Source: JALZOC01 sp031361295 (GTDB taxonomy: Bacteria > Acidobacteriota > Vicinamibacteria > Vicinamibacterales > 2-12-FULL-66-21). From it: DNA of 64,000 nt. Where the stretch lies: contig JANMCN010000276.1 of the NCBI GenBank assembly GCA_031361295.1, positions 1 to 64,000 on the forward strand, in the 5' to 3' direction. Shown piece after piece: positions 1 to 8,241 of this stretch. The position numbers and the translations under genes are program-made. The notes below the pieces were generated by a model. The model ran no database searches. It saw only the letters and a program-made list of their open reading frames with translations, and had not been told where the DNA came from. Numbering within the stretch: the first letter of the stretch is position 1; every line of letters begins with the position of its first letter.

Positions 1-1
1 G

Positions 2-754
2 CTCGCGATCGCGGTGGTCGGCTTCCTGGTGTGGGGGCATCACATCTTCGTCGCCGGACAGTCGGTCTACGCCGGGATGCTGTTCTCCATCCTGAGTTTC
101 GTCGTGGCGGTCCCGTCGGCCATCAAGGTGTTCAACTGGACGGCGACCATCTACAAGGGCTCGATCAGCTTCGACTCGCCGATGCTCTATGCCTTTGGCT
201 TCCTCGGGCTGTTCACGATCGGCGGCCTCACGGGCCTGTTCCTGGCGGCCATGGGACTCGACATCCACGTGCACGACACGTACTTCGTGGTCGCGCATTT
301 TCACTACATCATGGTCGGCGGCGCCATCATGGGCTACCTCGGCGGGCTGCACTACTGGTGGCCGAAGATTTCGGGCCGGCTCTATCCGGAGCCGTGGGCG
401 AAGTTTGCCGCGCTCATGGTGTTCGTCGGATTCAATCTGACGTTCTTCCCCCAGTTCGTGCTCGGATATCTGGGCATGCCGCGCCGCTACCACGTCTACC
501 CGGACGAATTCCAGGTGCTCAACGTCGCCTCGACGCTCGGCGCGACGGTGCTGGCGATCGGGTATCTGCTGCCGATGGTCTATTTCACGTGGTCGATCTT
601 CTGGGGTCAACGCTCACCAGCCGATCCGTGGGGCGCGAAGGGGCTCGAATGGGAGATTGCCTCGCCGCCGCCGACCGAGAATTTTGCGGTGACACCGATC
701 GTGACGCACGGCACGCATCAGTACGCGCACAGCAAGGAGGTCGGCATTGTCTGA
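2..754 (+). CDS. ctaD: cytochrome c oxidase subunit I, C-terminal part (5' truncated by window)
   Basis: Catalytic subunit of an aa3-type haem-copper oxidase of the inner membrane; reduces O2 and pumps protons. The frame is open from the window edge and ends in TGA at 752-754, so about 250 C-terminal residues are present. The segment HDTYFVVAHFHY carries the His ligands to haem a3/CuB typical of subunit I, and several membrane helices follow (for example the stretches around GYLGGLHYWWPK and LAIGYLLPMVYFTW). It overlaps the next gene by 8 nt, which fits the usual ctaD-ctaE-ctaF order. Identity is secure; the missing N-terminus cannot be judged. Confidence 0.95.
   Translation, partial: LAIAVVGFLVWGHHIFVAGQSVYAGMLFSILSFVVAVPSAIKVFNWTATIYKGSISFDSPMLYAFGFLGLFTIGGLTGLFLAAMGLDIHVHDTYFVVAHFHYIMVGGAIMGYLGGLHYWWPKISGRLYPEPWAKFAALMVFVGFNLTFFPQFVLGYLGMPRRYHVYPDEFQVLNVASTLGATVLAIGYLLPMVYFTWSIFWGQRSPADPWGAKGLEWEIASPPPTENFAVTPIVTHGTHQYAHSKEVGIV
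734..740 (+). promoter_or_regulatory. strong ribosome binding site deciding a TTG start
   Basis: AAGGAGG lies inside the end of subunit I, 6 nt before the TTG at 747. No ATG is available nearby in the subunit III frame, so this site supports the TTG start. Confidence 0.7.
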
Positions 755-1511
755 CGGTCACGCGACCTCGGAGCACTATCCGGGACCCGTGCACGGGCGG
801 CCAGTGCACGCCGAGCCCGGGTATGCGGGGCGCTCGGGAGACGTCCATGCGCACGCGCCCCACGATCCCCGGCTGCAGCACCACTTCGACACCATGGCGC
901 AGCAGGCCGAAGCCTCGACGCTCGGCATGTGGGTCTTCCTCGTCACCGAGATCATGTTCTTCGGCGGCCTGTTCATGGCGTACCTGGTCTACCGGACCGC
1001 CGCGCCGTCCGCGTTCCAGGAGGCCAGCCACCACCTGAATGTCGTCTACGGCACGCTGAACACGGCCATCCTGATCATCAGCTCGTTGACGATGGCGCTT
1101 GGCGTCCGGGCGGCGCAGACGAGCGCGCCGCCAAGGACGCAGGTGATGTGGATCGTCGCGACGATGGCGTTCGGGGCCGCGTTCCTCGGCATCAAGGCGA
1201 TCGAGTACACCGAGAAGTTCCGCGACCACATCGTCCCCGGCCCGAACTTCCGCTGGGAAGGCTTGTACCCGCGGGGCGCGGAGATGTTCTATTCGCTGTA
1301 CTTCTGCATGACGGGGCTGCACGCGCTGCACATGGTCATCGGCCTCGGCATCATGACGTGGCTCGCGATGACGGCCCTGCGAGGCCGCTACAGCGCCGCC
1401 TACTACACGCCGGTCGAGGTCGCCGGCCTCTACTGGCACTTCGTCGACATCGTGTGGATATTCCTGTTTCCGCTGCTCTACCTAATCGGCCGCCATTACC
1501 ACGCGGCCTAA
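747..1511 (+). CDS. ctaE: cytochrome c oxidase subunit III
   Basis: Non-catalytic core subunit of the haem-copper oxidase. The 254-residue protein starts at TTG with a strong Shine-Dalgarno and has about five membrane helices from residue 60 onward (WVFLVTEIMFFGG; LNTAILIISSLTMALG; a C-terminal YWHFVDIVWIFLFPLLYL). The conserved WHFVDIVW motif near the C-terminus is a hallmark of the family, and five helices match the short bacterial form that lacks the first two. The N-terminal 46 residues are unusual: they are soluble and contain nine His. It overlaps ctaD by 8 nt and precedes subunit IV by 15 nt. Confidence 0.95.
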   Translation: MSDGHATSEHYPGPVHGRPVHAEPGYAGRSGDVHAHAPHDPRLQHHFDTMAQQAEASTLGMWVFLVTEIMFFGGLFMAYLVYRTAAPSAFQEASHHLNVVYGTLNTAILIISSLTMALGVRAAQTSAPPRTQVMWIVATMAFGAAFLGIKAIEYTEKFRDHIVPGPNFRWEGLYPRGAEMFYSLYFCMTGLHALHMVIGLGIMTWLAMTALRGRYSAAYYTPVEVAGLYWHFVDIVWIFLFPLLYLIGRHYHAA

Positions 1512-1526
1512 CGAGAACAAGGGACT

Positions 1527-1829
1527 ATGTCTGCTGGTCACGTCGCGCCCAAGAGCATGTACTACATGGTCTTCCTGGCTCTCCTCGTGGGGACCGGGCT
1601 GACCGTCGCCGCCGCGTTCGTCGACATGGGGGCCATGAACAATGTCGTGATGCTCACGATTGCGCTCATCAAGGCCACGCTCGTGATCCTGTTCTTCATG
1701 CACGTGCGATGGAGCACACGCCTGACGTGGGTGGTCGCGATGGCCGGCTTTTTCTGGCTCCTCATCCTCTTCGGCGTGACAATGGGGGATTACATGACCC
1801 GCGGCTGGATCGCGGGCACGCTGCGCTGA
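1527..1829 (+). CDS. ctaF: cytochrome c oxidase subunit IV family protein
   Basis: Small accessory subunit of bacterial haem-copper oxidases. The 100 residues form about three hydrophobic helices (YMVFLALLVGTGLTVAAAF; VVMLTIALIKATLVILFFMHVRW; WVVAMAGFFWLLILFGVTM). The pattern of a Lys-containing second helix ending FFMHVRW is typical of the prokaryotic subunit IV family. It is the last gene of the oxidase operon and is followed by a palindromic terminator. Confidence 0.88.
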   Translation: MSAGHVAPKSMYYMVFLALLVGTGLTVAAAFVDMGAMNNVVMLTIALIKATLVILFFMHVRWSTRLTWVVAMAGFFWLLILFGVTMGDYMTRGWIAGTLR

Positions 1830-1852
1830 GCGGCGGCGTCTCGGCAGCGCAG

Positions 1853-1874
1853 GGCGCGCCGCGGCGCGCCTTTT
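1853..1874 (+). terminator. intrinsic terminator of the oxidase operon
   Basis: An 18-bp perfect GC palindrome (1853-1870, GGCGCG arms around CCGCGG) is followed directly by TTTT. It begins 24 nt after the subunit IV stop codon. Confidence 0.65.
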
Positions 1875-1969
1875 GTCGTTCCAGGCGGGTCCACCGCAGT
1901 TCGCCGCCGCCTGCCCGCCACTGGCCGGACCGGGCTGAACCGGCAGGCCGGCCGTCACGTAACTGTGGC

Positions 1970-1975
1970 TATACT
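1970..1975 (+). promoter_or_regulatory. candidate -10 element for the ABC exporter operon
   Basis: TATACT lies about 90 nt before the adaptor start in otherwise GC-rich spacer. I see no convincing -35 at 16-18 bp. Confidence 0.35.
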
Positions 1976-2064
1976 GACTTTCGAGCGTACCGGGCGGACG
2001 GCACGGCCCGGACGTGAACCCGCCGGGCCGATCAACGCGTCCAAGCCAGACATCTTCAAATCCT

Positions 2065-3297
2065 GTGACGAACCTCAGAGACGACCTCGCTTCGCTTCGC
2101 ATCGAACAGAGCTCGCGCGCGGGAGGCGCCCGCCGCGGCGTCTGGGTGGCCGTCGCCGTCCTGGTACTCGCGCTCGGAGGGGCCGGGTGGTACTGGTCCC
2201 AGCGCGTCGAGGCGGCGGAGGTCAGGACGGCCGTGATCGCGGCCCGGAGCGGCACGGGCGTCACCGCCGGGGCGGTGCTGAACGCGTCAGGCTACGTCAC
2301 GGCGCGGCGTCGGGCCACGGTCTCGTCGAAAGTCACCGGGAAGGTGCTCGAGGTGTTCGTCGAGGAGGGCAAGCCGGTCCGGGCGGGCCAGGTGCTGGCC
2401 CGGCTGGACGACGCGCAGGTGCGCGCGGCGCTGGCGGTCGCGGAGGCGCAGCTCGAATCGGCGCGCCGCGGAGCGGCGGAAGATGAAGCGCGGCTGCGCG
2501 AAGCCGAGCTGACACTCGGCCGCCGTGAGCAGCTGATCCAGCAGCAGGTCATCGGACGGGCGGAGCTGGACTCGGCGCGCGTCGGGGTCGAGTCGCTCAA
2601 GGCCCGGATCGCGCTGGCGGAGCAGCAGGTGAAGGTCTCGGAAAGCCTGGTCGCCCAGCGGCGAACCGACCTCGCCGACATGTCGGTCCGCGCGCCCTTC
2701 GACGGCGTCGCGATTTCCAAGGACGCGCAGCCAGGCGAGATGATTTCGCCGGTGTCCGCGGGCGGCGGCTTCACCCGGTCCGGCATCGGGACCATCGTGG
2801 ATATGTCATCGCTCGAGATCGAAGTCGACGTCAGCGAGAGCTACATCAACCGCGTGCACCCGAACCAGCCGGTCGAAGCCGTCCTCGACGCCTACCCGGA
2901 CTGGCGGATCCCCGGCCATGTGATCACCACGGTGCCGTCGGCCGATCGGCAGAAGGCCACGGTCCGGGTGCGCATCGGGTTCGAGCAGCTCGACCCGCGC
3001 ATTCTCCCGGACATGGGCGTCAAGGTGTCCTTCCTGACCGAGCGTGCGCCAGCGGCCGACCACGTGCCGGAGCGTCCCCGGCTGCTCGCGCCCAAGGCCG
3101 CGGTCAGATCCGCCGACGGGCGCGAGATCGTCTTCGTCGTCCACGACGGACGCGTGGAGCGCCGGGCCGTCAAGGCGGGAACGACGGAGGGCGACCAGGT
3201 GGAAGTCGTGTCGGGCGTCACCGCGGGCGAGCAGGTCGTCATCGATGCCCCGGCGACGATGAAAGACGGCGACAGGGTGACGGTCAAGGAGCGGTGA
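2065..3297 (+). CDS. efflux periplasmic adaptor (HlyD/RND-MFP family)
   Basis: Membrane-fusion protein that links the inner-membrane ABC exporter encoded next to the periplasm or outer membrane. I chose the GTG at 2065, giving MTNLRDDLASLRIE; a GTG at 2014 would add 17 unlikely residues. A short cytoplasmic N-terminus precedes one membrane anchor (VWVAVAVLVLALGGAGWYW). The biotinyl-lipoyl half motif (GKVLEVFVEEGKPVRAGQVLARLD), a long coiled-coil hairpin rich in AEAQLE/AEQQVK, and the second lipoyl half (VRAPFDGVAI) follow, with a beta-barrel region after that. Its TGA abuts the ATPase ATG directly. Confidence 0.9.
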   Translation: MTNLRDDLASLRIEQSSRAGGARRGVWVAVAVLVLALGGAGWYWSQRVEAAEVRTAVIAARSGTGVTAGAVLNASGYVTARRRATVSSKVTGKVLEVFVEEGKPVRAGQVLARLDDAQVRAALAVAEAQLESARRGAAEDEARLREAELTLGRREQLIQQQVIGRAELDSARVGVESLKARIALAEQQVKVSESLVAQRRTDLADMSVRAPFDGVAISKDAQPGEMISPVSAGGGFTRSGIGTIVDMSSLEIEVDVSESYINRVHPNQPVEAVLDAYPDWRIPGHVITTVPSADRQKATVRVRIGFEQLDPRILPDMGVKVSFLTERAPAADHVPERPRLLAPKAAVRSADGREIVFVVHDGRVERRAVKAGTTEGDQVEVVSGVTAGEQVVIDAPATMKDGDRVTVKER

Positions 3298-3984
3298 ATG
3301 GACACGCTGGTCAAGATCACGGATCTGCACAAGGTCTACAAGCGCGGTAACGAGCGCATCGATGTCCTCGCGGGTGTCACCCTCGACATTCCGTCCGGCG
3401 ACTTTCTCGCGTTGATGGGTCCCTCGGGATCGGGCAAGACGACGCTGCTCAATCTGATGGGCGGCCTCGACACGCCGTCGGAAGGCACCGTGGAGGTCGC
3501 GGGCGACCGGATCGACAAGATGTCGGGCGGCAGACTCTCGGCCTGGCGCGCGCGGCACATCGGGTTCGTCTTCCAGATGTACAACCTGCTGCCGGTGCTG
3601 ACCGCCGCGCGCAATGTCGAGCTGCCGCTGCTGCTCACCAAGCTGGGGTCGTCGGACCGGAAGCGCCGGGTGGACGTGGCGCTCTCCGTGGTCGGACTCG
3701 CCGAACGTGCGCAGCACTACCCGCGGCAGCTCTCCGGCGGACAGGAACAGCGCGTCGGGATCGCCCGGGCGATCGTGACGGATCCCACGCTGCTGCTCTG
3801 CGACGAGCCTACGGGCGACCTCGATCGGAAATCCGGGGACGAAATTCTCGATCTCCTGCAGACGCTGAACCGTGAGCATGGCAAGACGATCGTGATGGTC
3901 ACCCACGACCCGCATGCGGCGGCGCGCGCGAAGCGGACCCTGCACCTCGAAAAGGGCACGCTCGTCCCCGAGGTGGCCGCATGA
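3298..3984 (+). CDS. ABC exporter ATP-binding protein (MacB/LolD type)
   Basis: ATPase that drives the adjacent FtsX-like permeases. The 228 residues contain Walker A GPSGSGKTT, Q-loop FQMYNLLPVLTA, signature LSGGQEQR, Walker B LLLCDEPTGDLD and the switch His in VMVTHDP. The VFQ-x-YNLLP and EPTGDLD motifs place it in the MacB/LolD/FtsE group, which act mechanically on substrates at the periplasmic side. It begins immediately after the adaptor and overlaps the first permease by 4 nt. The substrate (antibiotic, lipopeptide or lipoprotein) cannot be told from sequence. Confidence 0.93.
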   Translation: MDTLVKITDLHKVYKRGNERIDVLAGVTLDIPSGDFLALMGPSGSGKTTLLNLMGGLDTPSEGTVEVAGDRIDKMSGGRLSAWRARHIGFVFQMYNLLPVLTAARNVELPLLLTKLGSSDRKRRVDVALSVVGLAERAQHYPRQLSGGQEQRVGIARAIVTDPTLLLCDEPTGDLDRKSGDEILDLLQTLNREHGKTIVMVTHDPHAAARAKRTLHLEKGTLVPEVAA

Positions 3985-5144
3985 AGTTCTTCCCGCTCAT
4001 CTGGCGCAACCTGGGACGACGGAAGATCCGCACGATCTTCACGCTCCTGTCCGTCTTCGTCGCGTTCGTGCTGTTCGGGATCCTCATGGCGATTCGCGTG
4101 GCGTTCAGCGGCACGATCACCATCTCCGGCGCCGAACGGCTCGTGATGATCGACAAGATCTCGCTGATCAATCCGATTCCTCTCAGCTACCAGCAGCGGC
4201 TGCAGTCGGTCGAAGGCGTCAAGGACATCACACACGCCAACTGGTTCGGCGGCATCTACCAGGAGCCCAAGAATTTCTTCGCGAACATGGCCGTCGATCC
4301 CGAAAGCTGGCTGCGCATCTACCCCGAAGTGGCGATGCCGGAAGACCAGAAGAAGGCGTGGCTCGCTGACCGCACGGGCGCGGTGGTCGGCATCGAGACC
4401 GCCAAACGCTTCGGCTGGAAGATTGGCGACCGCGTGCCGCTGCAGGGCGTCATCTACCTGCGGCCGGACCGGGGTCCGTGGGAGTTCACGATCCGCGGGA
4501 TCTACGAGTCCCCCGAAAAAGGGTTCGACAACAGCCAGTTCTTCTTCCACTACGACTACGTCAACGAAACACTCAGGAACCAGGCTTACGGCCACGATCA
4601 GGTCGGCTGGTACGTGATCAAGGTGGCCGACCCCAGCCAGTCGGAACCGCTCGCTCAGAAGCTCGATGCGATGTTCGCCAACTCGCCGTCCGAGACGAAG
4701 ACGTCGACGGAAAAGGCGTTCGTCGCCGGCTTCGCCAAGCAGATCGGCGACATCGGCCAGATCATGGTGTGGATCGCGACGGCGGTGCTTTTCACCATCC
4801 TGCTCGTCTCGGCGAACACCATGGCGCAGGCCATACGGGAACGGACCAACGAGCTGGGCGTGCTGAAGACGCTCGGGTTCAGCGACGGGCGGATCCTGGC
4901 GCTCGTGCTGGCCGAGTCGTGCCTGGTCGCGCTCCTCGGCGGCGCACTGGGACTCGGTCTGGCGTGGCTCGCCATCTCCTACGCCGGCGATCCCACGCAC
5001 GGCATGATCCCGCCCCTCTACCTGCCCAGGCGTGACGTGGTCATGGGGCTGGCCATCGTGCTGACACTCGGCGTCGCGACCGGGCTCGTGCCGGCGCTCC
5101 AGGCCAGCCGGCTGAAAATCGTGGATGCCCTTCGGAGAGGTTGA
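3981..5144 (+). CDS. ABC exporter permease, FtsX/MacB-like (first)
   Basis: Inner-membrane permease of 387 residues. It has the MacB-type layout: an N-terminal helix (FTLLSVFVAFVLFGILMAI), a large periplasmic domain of roughly 230 residues, and three C-terminal helices (IMVWIATAVLFTILLVSANTM; LVLAESCLVALLGGALGLGL; a last helix near the end). The motif RERTNELGVLKTLGFS after the second helix is the coupling region seen in FtsX-domain proteins. The start overlaps the ATPase stop (ATGA). Confidence 0.9.
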   Translation: MKFFPLIWRNLGRRKIRTIFTLLSVFVAFVLFGILMAIRVAFSGTITISGAERLVMIDKISLINPIPLSYQQRLQSVEGVKDITHANWFGGIYQEPKNFFANMAVDPESWLRIYPEVAMPEDQKKAWLADRTGAVVGIETAKRFGWKIGDRVPLQGVIYLRPDRGPWEFTIRGIYESPEKGFDNSQFFFHYDYVNETLRNQAYGHDQVGWYVIKVADPSQSEPLAQKLDAMFANSPSETKTSTEKAFVAGFAKQIGDIGQIMVWIATAVLFTILLVSANTMAQAIRERTNELGVLKTLGFSDGRILALVLAESCLVALLGGALGLGLAWLAISYAGDPTHGMIPPLYLPRRDVVMGLAIVLTLGVATGLVPALQASRLKIVDALRRG

Positions 5145-6325
5145 TGATTTCCCAGATTATCGCGGTCACCGCCGTGAACCTGCGCTCGATTCGCCAGCGC
5201 CTCGGATCCTCAGCCGTGGCGATCTTCGGCATCGTCGGTGTCGTCATTGTCCTCGTCGGCGTGCTGTCCATTGCAGAGGGCTTTCGGAGCGCCATGCAGG
5301 CGACGGGCGACATCGACACCGTCATGGTCATGCGCGCGGGCGCCGACAGCGAGATGACCAGCGGGATGGGCGGCGAGCATGCCCGCATCATCCAGGACAA
5401 GCCCGGCATCGCGAGGGACGCCGCGGGTCCGCTCGCGTCGCCCGAGCTGCTGGTCATCGTCAACCACCCGCTGCGCCGGAGCGGCACCGATGCGAACGTG
5501 CCGCTGCGCGGCGTCGAGCCGGCGGCGTTCAGGGTCCACACGGAGCTGCACATCATCCAGGGACGGAATTTCGAACCGGGAAAAAACGAGATCATCGCCG
5601 GACGGGCCGCAACCGGGCAGTTCGTCGGGCTCACCGTCGGATCCGCCGTCAAGTGGGGCGAGAACACGTGGCAGGTCGTCGGGGTCTTCGAGACGGGCGG
5701 TTCCGCCGCGGAGTCCGAGTTGTGGTGCGATGCGAAAGTGCTCCAGCCCGCATACCGTCGCGGCAACTCGTATCAGTCGGTCATCGCGAAACTCGCGTCG
5801 CACAATGCATTCGACACGTTGAAAGACGCGCTCACGACCGATCCACGGCTGACCGTCACAGCCATCCGCGAGCCCGAATACTATGCGCGGCAGTCGCAGA
5901 CGCTGCAGACCGTCATCCGGACCGTGGGATTCGCCATTGCGGGGCTGATGGGGATTGGCGCCGTCTTCGGGGCGGTGAACACGATGTACAACGCGGTGGC
6001 GAGCCGCGGCCGCGAGATCGCCACGCTGCGTGCGCTCGGGTTCGGGAGCATTCCGGTCGTCGTGTCGGTGCTGGCCGAAGCCGTCGCGCTCAGTCTCGTC
6101 GGGGGCGTCATCGGCGGCCTGCTCGCGTGGGCGGCCTTCGACGGGTACCAGACGTCGACGATGAACTTCCAGTCCTTCAGCCAGGTCGCGTTTGCGTTTG
6201 CCGTGACCCCGCCCCTGCTCGCCCGTGGCATGTTTTACGCCGTGTTGATGGGTGTCCTCGGCGGCCTGCTCCCGGCCATCCGGGCCGCGCGCCTGCCCAT
6301 CGCGACGGCGCTGCGCCAGCTCTGA
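5144..6325 (+). CDS. ABC exporter permease, FtsX/MacB-like (second)
   Basis: Second FtsX-domain permease, about 393 residues. It has the same four-helix topology (SSAVAIFGIVGVVIVLVGVLS at the N-terminus; VGFAIAGLMGIGAVFGAVNTMY and two more near the C-terminus), and the coupling motif SRGREIATLRALGF. The ATG at 5144 shares one base with the previous stop and has GGAGAGG 4 nt upstream; the TTG at 5141 is less likely. Two different permeases with one ATPase suggest a heterodimeric exporter. Confidence 0.9.
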   Translation: MISQIIAVTAVNLRSIRQRLGSSAVAIFGIVGVVIVLVGVLSIAEGFRSAMQATGDIDTVMVMRAGADSEMTSGMGGEHARIIQDKPGIARDAAGPLASPELLVIVNHPLRRSGTDANVPLRGVEPAAFRVHTELHIIQGRNFEPGKNEIIAGRAATGQFVGLTVGSAVKWGENTWQVVGVFETGGSAAESELWCDAKVLQPAYRRGNSYQSVIAKLASHNAFDTLKDALTTDPRLTVTAIREPEYYARQSQTLQTVIRTVGFAIAGLMGIGAVFGAVNTMYNAVASRGREIATLRALGFGSIPVVVSVLAEAVALSLVGGVIGGLLAWAAFDGYQTSTMNFQSFSQVAFAFAVTPPLLARGMFYAVLMGVLGGLLPAIRAARLPIATALRQL

Positions 6326-6333
6326 CAGCGCCT

Positions 6334-6360
6334 GCGGCGGAACCCGCCGCGTAGTGTTTT
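6334..6360 (+). terminator. weak intrinsic terminator after the ABC exporter operon
   Basis: GCGGCGG (6334-6340) pairs with CCGCCGC (6344-6350) across a 3-nt loop, and a TTTT follows at 6357-6360. The gap before the T run makes this weak. Confidence 0.4.
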
Positions 6361-6418
6361 CGGACAATCGCGATTCAGGCTCAGACACTCTCCGCGGCCC
6401 CTGCCGGCACGCACGAAC

Positions 6419-6445
6419 TGTGACCGGCCGTCGGCCGTTCACAGA
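6419..6445. repeat. inverted repeat, near-perfect 13-bp arms
   Basis: The arms CTGTGACCGGCCG and CGGCCGTTCACAG differ by one mismatch with almost no spacer. There is no T run after it. It lies in the gap between the ABC operon and the small gene at 6593 and could be an extra terminator or a protein-binding site. Confidence 0.4.
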
Positions 6446-6592
6446 AACCCCCACGCTACGAATCACTTAGGCTGAGTTTCGACCCGCGAAGACGCGGACC
6501 GGACGTGCGTGCCGTCGCCGCGAACGGCGGGTACGGGCGTTGCTCATCAAGGCTGCACAGCAACAGTTGGATCCCCCAGTGGAGGTGAGTCC

Positions 6593-6841
6593 ATGCGTGT
6601 CGACCAGATGCTTCAGCGGATTCAAGGTGAGTTCGTCGAGATGCCTGGGCTGCGGCTCACTGCGGCACAAGCGCAGCGACTCTGGGGCCTCGACGCGGAA
6701 ATCTGCAGCAGGTTGCTCGCCGCTCTCGTGGAAGCCCGCTTCCTCTCGCAGACCCGGGATGGCGCCTTCATTCGTACGGAAGGCGTGCGCCCGGGCCAAC
6801 TCGCGTCCGGCCACGGGCCTACGCTGGCGGTCGCTTCGTAA
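6593..6841 (+). CDS. small conserved-looking protein, possible winged-helix fold
   Basis: An 82-residue protein whose ATG at 6593 follows GGAGGTGAG at 6581-6589. The sequence runs MRVDQMLQRIQGEF, then MPGLRLTAAQAQRLWGLD and LLAALVEARFLSQTRDGAFIR. The alternation of a helix pair followed by a short beta-hairpin (FLSQTRDGAFIR) resembles small winged-helix DNA-binding domains. I do not recognise a named family. A longer reading frame starts at 6509, but the strong Shine-Dalgarno decides for the internal start. Confidence 0.7.
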   Translation: MRVDQMLQRIQGEFVEMPGLRLTAAQAQRLWGLDAEICSRLLAALVEARFLSQTRDGAFIRTEGVRPGQLASGHGPTLAVAS

Positions 6842-6945
6842 TCGTTTTCCCGCCGGTGCCGGTACGCTGACTACCTGCCTCGTCAGCCAGATATACCGGC
6901 TCGCATCCTCGTTCCCGGGCGGAACGCGCCCGCGGCCACGTTGTT

Positions 6946-6980
6946 TGTCGGAGAGGGAAGCGTAGCTTTCCTCTCCGACA
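6946..6980. repeat. long hairpin between convergent genes
   Basis: Left arm 6946-6961 (TGTCGGAGAGGGAAGC) pairs with right arm 6965-6980 over 16 bp with one G-T wobble and a 3-nt loop. It sits between genes converging from both sides. There is no T run on either strand, so it may act as a bidirectional roadblock, an RNA-end stabiliser, or a protein site. Confidence 0.6.
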
Positions 6981-7055
6981 CCACATCCATGACGGCGGCT
7001 GGCCGTGAGTGAGCACCAAGGCCCTGCTCCGGTCCCCATCGTGCGGCTCCGAATC

Positions 7056-7553
7056 CTATTTGAGCGTGTCGACGCCGGTCGCACGCGAGATACGCCACAC
7101 GGCCGACTCTTTCACGAGCGCCAGCGCAAATTCGCGGGCATCCATGGACTCGGCGGCGTCCGGGCCGCTGCGCTGGACGAAGCTCGCCGTGAGCGTCACG
7201 TCCGCGGTTCTTCCACCCGGTCCAACCCGCACCCCGACGTCGTCGAAGCGCAGGCGAAAGGCGGCGGTGCGCCGCTCGAGCCGGGACGCCATGCCCACGA
7301 GCGTCGCCCGTCCGACGATGGGCGCTGCGCCCTCACCCAGATCGACCACCACGTCATCGGTGAAGTAACTGCCTATGTCTGCTGCCCGGGCGAGCGTACT
7401 CAAGCCGTCGTTGACGGTCATGTTGAGGTCGGCAGTCAGCGCATCCAGGCGCCGCCGAATCACCTGTTCATCGTTCGTCCGCCAGGCCCGCCACCCGAGA
7501 ACCGCGCAGAGCAGCGCGATCGCGAGGGCCGCGACGCGAACTCGAGGGCTCAA
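7056..7553 (-). CDS. membrane-anchored NTF2-like (SnoaL-type) domain protein
   Basis: A 165-residue protein with an N-terminal hydrophobic anchor (VAALAIALLCAVLGWRAW) followed by a domain with the NTF2-like pattern: helices (VIRRRLDALTADLN), then the cone-forming strands (FTDDVVVDLG, FRLRFDDVGVRV, TADVTLTASFV and a terminal VWRISRATG). No catalytic residues are evident. The TTG start at 7553 overlaps the signal peptidase stop by 4 nt, so it is probably translated by coupling. Function unknown. Confidence 0.75.
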   Translation of the reverse strand: MSPRVRVAALAIALLCAVLGWRAWRTNDEQVIRRRLDALTADLNMTVNDGLSTLARAADIGSYFTDDVVVDLGEGAAPIVGRATLVGMASRLERRTAAFRLRFDDVGVRVGPGGRTADVTLTASFVQRSGPDAAESMDAREFALALVKESAVWRISRATGVDTLK

Positions 7554-8158
7554 AACACGATCCTCCCGAGAATGCGGTCCGTGTCAACCCGGCCGAAATC
7601 GTGGTCGCTCGCCCGCATGCCGCGGTTGTCCCCAATGACGTAATACTCCGCATGCGTCAGCCGCACCTCGGAGACGTCCCAGGGCCGGCGGTTGCGGACG
7701 TACGGCTCGAGGAGAGGGATGCCGTTGATCAGGACCTGCCCGTGGACGATCTGGACGCGCTCGCCAGGCAAGGCGACGATCCGCTTGACGTAGACGACGT
7801 GCGGGCCGGCGAGCCGGATGGCCACGACGTCACCGCGGGCGGGTGCGCCCTGGACGTAGGCGAGCCGGTTGACGAATTTGAGCGTGCCTGACTCGTACGT
7901 CGGGAGCATGCTGATCCCTTGGGTACGAACCGGGATCAGCACCCACCGAAACGTGACGAAGCTTACCGCGGCGAGGACCAGGACCCTGACGGCCGTGCGG
8001 CGGGGGTGGGATCCAAAGACGATACGGCGCACCAGGGTCACACGGGCATCCGCGTCAAGATTAGCAGAGGGCTGAGCCGAACAGCGCGTCTCAGTGCAGG
8101 CTGGTGGGTTGAGAGAGCCGTCCGCCGAATCCCGGTTCGTGTCGATCGCCGCCGCCAA
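7550..8158 (-). CDS. lepB: signal peptidase I (S26 family)
   Basis: Membrane protease that removes signal peptides from exported proteins. One N-terminal helix (VRVLVLAAVSFVTFRWVLI) leads into box B with the nucleophile Ser83 in GISMLP, and box D with the general-base Lys125 in VVYVKRIVALPGERV. Box E is present as YYVIGDNRGMRASDHDFG. At 202 residues it is a short form without the E. coli insertion. The TTG at 8158 is the first start; the 37 residues before RVTLVRR look non-homologous, so an internal GTG start is possible. The many secreted proteins in this window are potential substrates. Confidence 0.9.
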   Translation of the reverse strand: MAAAIDTNRDSADGSLNPPACTETRCSAQPSANLDADARVTLVRRIVFGSHPRRTAVRVLVLAAVSFVTFRWVLIPVRTQGISMLPTYESGTLKFVNRLAYVQGAPARGDVVAIRLAGPHVVYVKRIVALPGERVQIVHGQVLINGIPLLEPYVRNRRPWDVSEVRLTHAEYYVIGDNRGMRASDHDFGRVDTDRILGRIVF

Positions 8159-8241
8159 ACCGGAATAGACCCATGCTCGTCTGCGGCGGACGCTCGGGCG
8201 CCGTTACGCCCCTGCCCGTGACGCGGGACGCCCGGGCCACG

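Noticed and set aside
585..1439. 284-codon frame antisense to cytochrome oxidase subunits I and III
   Set aside because: Arg/Asp/His-rich shadow without a family pattern, opposite clear oxidase genes.
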